This document shows, piece by piece, positions 1 through 3,856 of a stretch of DNA of 7,513 nucleotides. How positions within the stretch are numbered: the first letter of the stretch is position 1; each line of letters begins with the position of its first letter. The position numbers were made by a program, and so were the translations under genes. The notes beneath the pieces were generated by a model, which saw nothing but the letters and a program-made list of their open reading frames with translations, ran no database searches and was not told the DNA's origin. Where the stretch lies: the NCBI GenBank assembly GCA_017446355.1, contig JAFSQZ010000106.1:1-7513 (forward strand), in the 5' to 3' direction. Source of the DNA: Neisseriaceae bacterium (GTDB taxonomy: Bacteria; Pseudomonadota; Gammaproteobacteria; Burkholderiales; Neisseriaceae).

Positions 1-372
1 CGCAAGCATAGATGCAGTAGTGGTTTTACCGTGTGTACCAGCAACGCCCAACACCCACAAACGATGCAATACATTTTCAGATAACCATTGTGGACCTGAT
101 GTATAAGGCAAACCACGATTTAAAATGGCTTCTATCACGTCCATACCACGCCGCGCAACGTTACCAATCACATACATATCGGCTTTAAATTCATCAAGTT
201 GCGCCGCATCAAAACCTTCGTGTACCGCAATTCCTAAATTTTCCAACTGCGTACTCATCGGTGGATACATTTTGCCATCGCAACCTGTAACGTGAAAACC
301 TGCTTCTTTGGCAATGGCAGCAATACCGCCCATAAATGTGCCACCAATACCGATGATGTGAATGTGTTTCAT
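1..372 (-). CDS. mpl: Murein peptide ligase Mpl, N-terminal part (cut by left edge)
   Basis: Mpl joins the recycled tripeptide L-Ala-gamma-D-Glu-meso-DAP to UDP-MurNAc in the cytoplasm, returning cell-wall peptide to peptidoglycan synthesis. Only the first 124 codons are visible. Residues 8-16 form the Gly-rich nucleotide-binding start of the Mur ligase fold (GIGGTFMGG). A YPPMSTQLE segment and an SGPQWL segment follow, both typical of Mpl rather than MurC. GTHGKTTT at residues 112-119 is the Mur ligase ATP-binding P-loop. The rest of the central ATPase domain and the C-terminal domain lie off the left edge. Two adjacent ATGs exist (375-373 and 372-370). An AAGGA Shine-Dalgarno at 385-381 is 8 nt from the second ATG, giving MKHIHI, so I chose that one; the other adds a single Met. 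The gene lies downstream of rlmJ on the same strand, 158 nt away. The family assignment is firm and the exact start less so. Confidence 0.93.
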   Translation of the reverse strand, partial: MKHIHIIGIGGTFMGGIAAIAKEAGFHVTGCDGKMYPPMSTQLENLGIAVHEGFDAAQLDEFKADMYVIGNVARRGMDVIEAILNRGLPYTSGPQWLSENVLHRLWVLGVAGTHGKTTTASMLA

Positions 373-395
373 CATTAAAATCCTTTATTTAAACT

Positions 396-410
396 TTCAG
401 GCAGCCTGAA
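396..410 (-). repeat. Extended DNA uptake sequence (DUS), palindromic copy upstream of mpl
   Basis: The plus strand reads TTCAGGCAGCCTGAA; with the flanking T and A it is a 17-bp odd palindrome (395-411). On the minus strand it contains AGGCTGCCTGAA (AG-simDUS dialect) and on the plus strand AGGCAGCCTGAA (AG-kingDUS dialect). In Neisseriaceae such words mark DNA for type IV pilus and ComP dependent uptake. It lies about 20 nt upstream of the mpl start, in the rlmJ-mpl gap. As RNA it could fold into a 7-bp stem with a CUG loop, but no U-tract follows, so a terminator role is doubtful. No other structure in the gap (376-533) could be supported. Confidence 0.9.
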
Positions 411-533
411 ACCTTTGAAAACCCCATTTTTTTCATTTGTCATTCTAAACTTCGTTGCCAATCTTTTTATTGAATAAGCGCATAATAAGTTTGACAAAAG
501 TTTCAGCCTAAATATTCTCAATCGTAGTACCTT

Positions 534-1376
534 TTATTTTATTTGCACGTCCAAAACATATTTTGCCCCTGCATCTTGTGCCAATAATTTCGTTAATTCA
601 GGCAGCGTTTGTTGCAATTTTTGCGCCAAAGAATAAGGCGGATTAAGTATAAACACACCGCTGCCATGCATACCAAAACCATCTGCACGTGGCGCGTGTA
701 CATGTAATTGAGCATTCAAATAATTATTGGGCAATAATTTTTTCAATTGTTCAGGCAGCTTCTGACTTTCTGTGCGACTTAAACAGGGATACCACAGCAA
801 ATAGCAACCAGTAGCAAAACGTTTTAATGCTTCTTTCAAGGTATACACCACACGTACATAATCTTGTTTTTGCTCATAAGGTGGGTCAATAAGAATCACC
901 GCACGACGCGTAACAGGTGGTAAAAGCGCGATTAAACCAGCAAAACCATCTTCTTGTTTTACCACAGCACGCCGCCCCAAACGCCATTCTTTAACATTTT
1001 GATTTAATAAAGAAAAATCACTTTGGTGCAACTCAAAACACCGCATTTTATCGGTATCACGCAATAATGACTGCGCCCAACAAGGCGAACCCGCATAATA
1101 GTGTTCAGGCAGCATTTTTTGTTGATGCGCCACAAAAGCCGTCAACGCATCGGATAAATGTTCCGCACACCACAATCGCGCAATGCCTTCGCGAAATTCG
1201 CCCACTTTTTGCGCTTCATTACTCGCTAAATCATAAACCCCTGCGCCACTGTGCGTATCAATATACCAATAAGGTTTGTCTTTTTGATTGAAATAATCTA
1301 AAACCCAATACAGCAATAAATGTTTCAACACATCAGCATGATTGCCTGCGTGAAAAGAATGACGGTAACTTAACAT
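534..1376 (-). CDS. rlmJ: 23S rRNA (adenine(2030)-N6)-methyltransferase RlmJ
   Basis: RlmJ uses S-adenosylmethionine to methylate N6 of A2030 in 23S rRNA, acting on free rRNA in the cytoplasm; loss is usually mild. The protein is 280 residues, the same length as E. coli RlmJ as I remember it. The N-terminus MLSYRHSFHAGNHADVLKH is the family signature, including K18 and H19. D40-THSGAG-46 is the SAM-binding motif I. DPPY at 164-167 is catalytic motif IV and coincides with the E. coli residue number. A second NPPY lies near residues 255-258. An in-frame GTG at 1406 would add ten residues encoded mostly by the DUS repeat, so I reject it and start at ATG 1376, where homology begins. No good Shine-Dalgarno precedes this ATG, because the DUS palindrome occupies that spot. 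Three DUS cores lie inside the gene, all encoding Leu-Pro-Glu. Confidence 0.95.
   Translation of the reverse strand: MLSYRHSFHAGNHADVLKHLLLYWVLDYFNQKDKPYWYIDTHSGAGVYDLASNEAQKVGEFREGIARLWCAEHLSDALTAFVAHQQKMLPEHYYAGSPCWAQSLLRDTDKMRCFELHQSDFSLLNQNVKEWRLGRRAVVKQEDGFAGLIALLPPVTRRAVILIDPPYEQKQDYVRVVYTLKEALKRFATGCYLLWYPCLSRTESQKLPEQLKKLLPNNYLNAQLHVHAPRADGFGMHGSGVFILNPPYSLAQKLQQTLPELTKLLAQDAGAKYVLDVQIK
597..608 (-). repeat. DUS-like core inside rlmJ (one mismatch)
   Basis: The plus strand has TTCAGGCAGC followed by GT. The minus strand therefore carries the 10-nt core GCTGCCTGAA, matching AGGCTGCCTGAA at 11 of 12 positions. It encodes a Leu-Pro-Glu in RlmJ. Confidence 0.7.
750..761 (-). repeat. DUS-like core inside rlmJ (one mismatch)
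   Basis: The plus strand has TTCAGGCAGC followed by TT, giving the GCTGCCTGAA core on the coding (minus) strand, 11 of 12 to the simDUS word. It encodes Leu-Pro-Glu. Confidence 0.7.
1104..1115 (-). repeat. DUS-like core inside rlmJ (one mismatch)
   Basis: The plus strand has TTCAGGCAGC followed by AT, giving the GCTGCCTGAA core on the coding strand, 11 of 12 to the simDUS word. It encodes Leu-Pro-Glu around residues 89-91 of RlmJ. Confidence 0.7.
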
Positions 1377-1380
1377 AATA

Positions 1381-1395
1381 TTCAGGCAGCCTGAA
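1381..1395 (-). repeat. Extended DUS abutting the rlmJ start codon
   Basis: TTCAGGCAGCCTGAA on the plus strand ends only 4 nt before the rlmJ ATG and fills the place where a Shine-Dalgarno would be expected. On the mRNA it could form a UUCAGG/CCUGAA stem with a CUG loop. The only SD-like bases (AGG) are in the far arm, 13 nt from the ATG, which is a poor spacing. Confidence 0.9.
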
Positions 1396-1431
1396 AACGC
1401 GCCCACTCACATAAACTCATATAAAAAACGC

Positions 1432-1460
1432 ATTTTACCTGATTTTTACGCTTCTTAAAA
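1432..1460 (-). promoter_or_regulatory. Candidate rlmJ promoter (weak)
   Basis: On the minus strand TAAAAT (1437-1432) is a 5 of 6 match to the -10 box. A poor -35 (TTTTAA, 1460-1455) lies 17 nt upstream. It would abut the rho -35 box back to back, giving a compact divergent promoter pair. Only the -10 is persuasive. Confidence 0.3.
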
Positions 1461-1489
1461 TTGACGCACCAACAACAACCCAGTATAAT
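1461..1489 (+). promoter_or_regulatory. Sigma-70 promoter of rho
   Basis: TTGACG (1461-1466) and a perfect TATAAT (1484-1489) are separated by 17 nt, close to the ideal sigma-70 arrangement. Transcription should start near 1496, giving a leader of about 110 nt before the rho ATG at 1606. The leader is pyrimidine-rich and contains a DUS palindrome. In E. coli rho is autoregulated by termination in its leader; whether that holds here is inference. Confidence 0.8.
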
Positions 1490-1558
1490 TTCGCTTTTTT
1501 ATTTCTCCAACTGTCATTTCAGGCAAGCTTCCATTGATTACTTTTTTATTTAACCCAT

Positions 1559-1573
1559 TTCAGGCTGCCTGAA
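1559..1573 (+). repeat. Extended DUS in the rho leader
   Basis: TTCAGGCTGCCTGAA on the plus strand (17-bp palindrome at 1558-1574) lies 32 nt before the rho ATG, inside the predicted untranslated leader. Its central base is T on the plus strand, the reverse of the copies next to minus-strand genes, so it too follows the direction of its gene. A second, broken version (TTTCAGGCAAGC) lies near 1518-1529. No U-tract follows the hairpin. Confidence 0.9.
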
Positions 1574-1605
1574 ACCCTAACTTTAATCTAAACTTAATAA
1601 ATAAA

Positions 1606-2940
1606 ATGCACGTTTCTGAACTTCAAACCCAACACATTACCGAACTTTTAAATCTAGCAGAGCAAATGCATATTGAAAATGCCAACCGTCTGCGCAAACA
1701 AGAACTGGTGTTTACCATCGTTCGCGAAATGATGAAAGACGGACAAGAATTTATCTGCTCTGGCACGCTTGAAGTCCTGTCTGATGGCTACGGTTTTTTA
1801 CGTAGTGCCGCCACTTCTTATCTCGCCAATCCCGATGATATTTATGTTTCACCACATCAAATACGCCGTTTTAATCTGCATACAGGCGATACCATTGAAG
1901 GCACTGTGCGTGTCCCCAAAAACGATGAAAAATACTTTGCACTGGTTCGTTTAGATTCTGTCAATGGTGATCACCCCGAAGCTTGTCGCCACAAAGTCTT
2001 ATTTGAAAATCTCACCCCCCTTTTCCCCAACAAACAATTAAAACTAGAACGCGATATTGACAACGCAGAAAACATCACAGGGCGTATTATTGATTTAATC
2101 TCCCCAATTGGTTTAGGACAACGCGCCTTATTGGTTGCACCACCTAAAACAGGCAAAACCGTAATGTTGCAAAACATCGCACACGCCATCACAACCAATA
2201 ATCCAGATGTAGAATTGATTGTGTTACTGATTGACGAGCGTCCAGAAGAAGTTACCGAAATGACGCGCAGCGTTAAAGGTGAAGTAGTATCGTCCACATT
2301 TGACGAACCTGCACACCGCCATGTTCAAGTTGCAGAAATGGTGATTGAAAAAGCCAAACGTATGGTGGAACACAAAAAAGACGTGGTCATTTTATTAGAC
2401 TCCATCACTCGCTTGGCGCGCGCTTACAACACCGTTGTACCTACTTCTGGCAAAGTATTAACAGGTGGTGTAGATGCCAACGCATTACATCGTCCCAAAC
2501 GCTTTTTTGGTGCCGCACGCAATGTAGAAGAAGGCGGTTCACTCACCATTATTGCCACAGCCCTAGTGGAAACAGGCAGCCGTATGGACGATGTTATTTT
2601 TGAAGAATTTAAAGGCACAGGCAATATGGAATTAAATCTAGAACGTCGCCTTGCTGAAAAACGCATCTTCCCAGCCATTAACATCAATAAATCAGGCACA
2701 CGCCGTGAAGAATTATTGGTTGACCCTGTGCAACTACAATTAATGTGGGCATTGCGCCGCGTGATTCACCCAATGGACGATGTAGAAGCCGCAGAATTTT
2801 TATTAGATAAACTCCGCCACACCAAAAACAATGCCGACTTTTTTGACGCAATGCGTGGTGGTTCAGGCAGCAACAACAATAGCAACAACAAAACCACAGT
2901 AACGCGCGTACGCAAAAGTAAAACAGTTACTAAAGAATAA
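1606..2940 (+). CDS. rho: Transcription termination factor Rho with extended C-terminal tail
   Basis: Rho is a hexameric RNA-dependent ATPase that binds C-rich RNA, moves 5' to 3' and releases RNA polymerase. The body aligns residue for residue with E. coli numbering as I remember it. The N-terminal helical domain is followed by the RNA-binding OB fold with DGYGFLR at 60-66 and Y80 and Y110. The Walker A loop is APPKTGKT (178-185), with catalytic E211 and R212. Walker B is ILLD ending at D265, followed by R269. The Q-loop region 278-290 includes K283, the R-loop segment is around 322-326, and the arginine finger is R366. All key residues are present. E. coli Rho ends at 419 residues; this one has 444. 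The extra 27 or so residues (418-444) are GGSGS, an Asn-rich stretch, then a basic Thr/Lys/Arg tail, and a DUS core lies within its codons. No clear Shine-Dalgarno precedes the ATG, only an AT-rich run. Confidence 0.98.
   Translation: MHVSELQTQHITELLNLAEQMHIENANRLRKQELVFTIVREMMKDGQEFICSGTLEVLSDGYGFLRSAATSYLANPDDIYVSPHQIRRFNLHTGDTIEGTVRVPKNDEKYFALVRLDSVNGDHPEACRHKVLFENLTPLFPNKQLKLERDIDNAENITGRIIDLISPIGLGQRALLVAPPKTGKTVMLQNIAHAITTNNPDVELIVLLIDERPEEVTEMTRSVKGEVVSSTFDEPAHRHVQVAEMVIEKAKRMVEHKKDVVILLDSITRLARAYNTVVPTSGKVLTGGVDANALHRPKRFFGAARNVEEGGSLTIIATALVETGSRMDDVIFEEFKGTGNMELNLERRLAEKRIFPAININKSGTRREELLVDPVQLQLMWALRRVIHPMDDVEAAEFLLDKLRHTKNNADFFDAMRGGSGSNNNSNNKTTVTRVRKSKTVTKE
2862..2873 (-). repeat. 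DUS-like core inside the 3' end of rho
   Basis: TTCAGGCAGC followed by AA on the plus strand matches the reverse complement of AGGCTGCCTGAA at 11 of 12 positions. It supplies most of the codons for the GSGS that opens the C-terminal tail of Rho. It is the only copy in the window whose central base runs against the direction of its gene. Confidence 0.7.
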
Positions 2941-3012
2941 ATAAAATATTGCAAACATTTTAAGTGGATTTTGTGAAATTCCTTGCTGTTTAAGCGGTTT
3001 AACATAAACAAA

Positions 3013-3038
3013 TAAGCGGTTGTGCAAACAACCGCTTA
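3013..3038. terminator. Bidirectional hairpin terminator between convergent rho and upp
   Basis: An 11-bp perfect stem, TAAGCGGTTGT (3013-3023) with ACAACCGCTTA (3028-3038), closes a GCAA tetraloop of the GNRA type. For upp (minus strand) the stem is followed at once by a U-rich run reading TTATTTGTTT. For rho (plus) it is followed by AACATTTTAAT, a weaker U-tract that overlaps the upp stop codon. The upstream half of the gap holds another copy of the left arm (TAAGCGGTT, 2991-2999) and a degenerate third one (from 2961), so alternative pairings are possible. Confidence 0.85.
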
Positions 3039-3043
3039 ACATT

Positions 3044-3676
3044 TTAATATTGCTTGGTACCAAAAATTTTATCGCCAGCATCGCCCAAACCAGGAATAAT
3101 ATAGCCATTTTCGTTTAAATGACTGTCCAAAGCAGCAGCATAAATCATCACATCAGGGTGTTTTTCGGTAACCAATTTCACCCCTTCTGGCGCAGCAACC
3201 ATTACCAATGCTTTAATGTTTTTACACCCTTTACTTTTCAACAAATCAATGGTTGCCACCATAGAACCACCTGTTGCCAACATTGGGTCAATAATCAAAG
3301 CTGGACGCTCGTCCATTTTATTAACCAATTTTTCAAAGTAAGGAATGGGTTGTAAAGTTTCTTCATCGCGTTGCAAACCGACCACGCTGATTTTAGCCGT
3401 TGGAATCAAGTCCAACACGCCGTCTAACATACCCAAGCCCGCACGCAAAATAGGCACAACAGTAACCGTTTTCCCTTTAATTTGTTGTCCTTTGATTTTG
3501 CCACACCAGCCTTCTATTTCAACTTCTTCCATTAAAAAATCACTGGTTGCTTCATAGGCAATCAATCGCGCCAATTCTTTGGTGAGCACACGAAATTTAA
3601 CCGTACTGCAATCCGCTTCACGCATTAAAGTCAATTTATGTTTCACCAATGGATGTTTAATCACTTGTAAACCCAT
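3044..3676 (-). CDS. upp: Uracil phosphoribosyltransferase
   Basis: Upp makes UMP from uracil and PRPP in the cytoplasm, the main uracil salvage step. The protein has 210 residues, normal for the family. VPILRAGLG at 74-82 is a conserved active-site segment. DPMLATGGS at 130-138 is the PRPP-binding loop. GYIIPGLGDAGDK at 191-203 is the C-terminal uracil-recognition region. The start ATG at 3676 is supported by a perfect AGGAG 9 nt upstream and by the family N-terminus. It converges on rho and shares its terminator. Upstream lies a 180-nt stretch with a short open frame whose stop overlaps the upp Shine-Dalgarno. Nothing is unusual in the protein itself. Confidence 0.98.
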   Translation of the reverse strand: MGLQVIKHPLVKHKLTLMREADCSTVKFRVLTKELARLIAYEATSDFLMEEVEIEGWCGKIKGQQIKGKTVTVVPILRAGLGMLDGVLDLIPTAKISVVGLQRDEETLQPIPYFEKLVNKMDERPALIIDPMLATGGSMVATIDLLKSKGCKNIKALVMVAAPEGVKLVTEKHPDVMIYAAALDSHLNENGYIIPGLGDAGDKIFGTKQY

Positions 3677-3685
3677 AATTATTTT

Positions 3686-3690
3686 CTCCT
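3686..3690 (-). promoter_or_regulatory. upp ribosome binding site overlapping an upstream stop codon
   Basis: AGGAG on the minus strand sits 9 nt before the upp ATG. Its first two bases are the last two of the TAG (3691-3689) that ends the short open frame upstream. Ribosomes finishing that frame would arrive exactly at the upp site, which would suit translational coupling if the frame is translated. Confidence 0.8.
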
Positions 3691-3739
3691 AAAACAGTAT
3701 GTAATCAAATTCACAACGAATTATTCTGCCCAATATGTT

Positions 3740-3760
3740 TTGAATAGCTAAAATATTCAA
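3740..3760. promoter_or_regulatory. Inverted repeat in the upp upstream region, possible operator or promoter element
   Basis: TTGAATA (3740-3746) and TATTCAA (3754-3760) are perfect 7-bp arms around a 7-nt spacer. On the minus strand one arm supplies TTGAAT, a 4 of 6 match to a -35 box, with CATATT (3737-3732) 17 nt further on as a weak -10. Transcription from it would start about 50 nt before the upp ATG. It could be a regulator site, a leader hairpin or chance. Confidence 0.3.
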
Positions 3761-3832
3761 TGTTTGGATTAAATTTTCTTTTGTCAACGCATACCTTATT
3801 TCAATAATGCGTTTGGCATCTTCGCCAATATT

Positions 3833-3847
3833 TTCAGGCAGCCTGAA
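3833..3847 (-). repeat. Extended DUS directly after the RNA-repair gene
   Basis: The 17-bp palindrome TTTCAGGCAGCCTGAAA (3832-3848) starts 8 nt after the stop codon of the repair gene. As RNA it gives a 7-bp stem with a CUG loop, but the following bases are ATATTGG, so it is not a convincing intrinsic terminator and read-through towards upp is likely. The same 17-mer in the same orientation lies ahead of the repair gene at 6137-6153. Confidence 0.9.
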
Positions 3848-3856
3848 ATGATTTTA

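Larger units (their letters stand above)
3689..3853 (-). other. Unassigned 54-codon open frame upstream of upp
   Basis: This frame is open from just after tandem stops (TGA at 3859-3857, then TAA at 3856-3854) to a TAG overlapping the upp Shine-Dalgarno. It is in the same frame as the RNA-repair gene that ends before it. Its first codons run through the DUS palindrome. The rest reads like protein: a charged stretch (ENIGEDAKRIIEIRYALTK) followed by an Ile/Leu-rich segment. There is no ATG. The best start is TTG at 3787, preceded by AAGG with 6 nt spacing, giving 32 residues; CTG at 3841 would give 50. It may be a leader peptide, a decayed gene end, or chance in AT-rich DNA. I do not recognise it. 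The IRYALTKENL part is faintly like the C-terminal helix region of some aminotransferases, which is too little to name it. Confidence 0.25.

Noticed and set aside
491..518. Perfect TTGACA with TATTCT 16 nt downstream on the plus strand
   Set aside because: It would transcribe antisense into rlmJ; the -10 is only 4 of 6 and no plus-strand gene follows, so it is most likely chance in AT-rich DNA.
1377..1406. GTG start giving a 290-residue RlmJ
   Set aside because: The extra ten residues are mostly translated DUS, no Shine-Dalgarno precedes the GTG, and homology begins exactly at ATG 1376.
2015..2024. C6 and T4 run in rho as a phase-variation tract
   Set aside because: It is short, encodes conserved Thr-Pro-Leu-Phe-Pro, and an essential gene is an unlikely target.
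1971..2297. 108-codon minus-strand open frame inside rho
   Set aside because: Antisense shadow of the highly conserved Rho ATPase domain, with no own signals.
2961..2970. TAAGTGGATT as a Correia element end
   Set aside because: It only loosely resembles the TATAGTGGATTAA terminus, with no matching inverted end or element body nearby.
3782..3787. TTGACA on the minus strand as the -35 of upp
   Set aside because: No acceptable -10 lies 16-18 nt downstream (AAACAT, AACATT, ACATTG).
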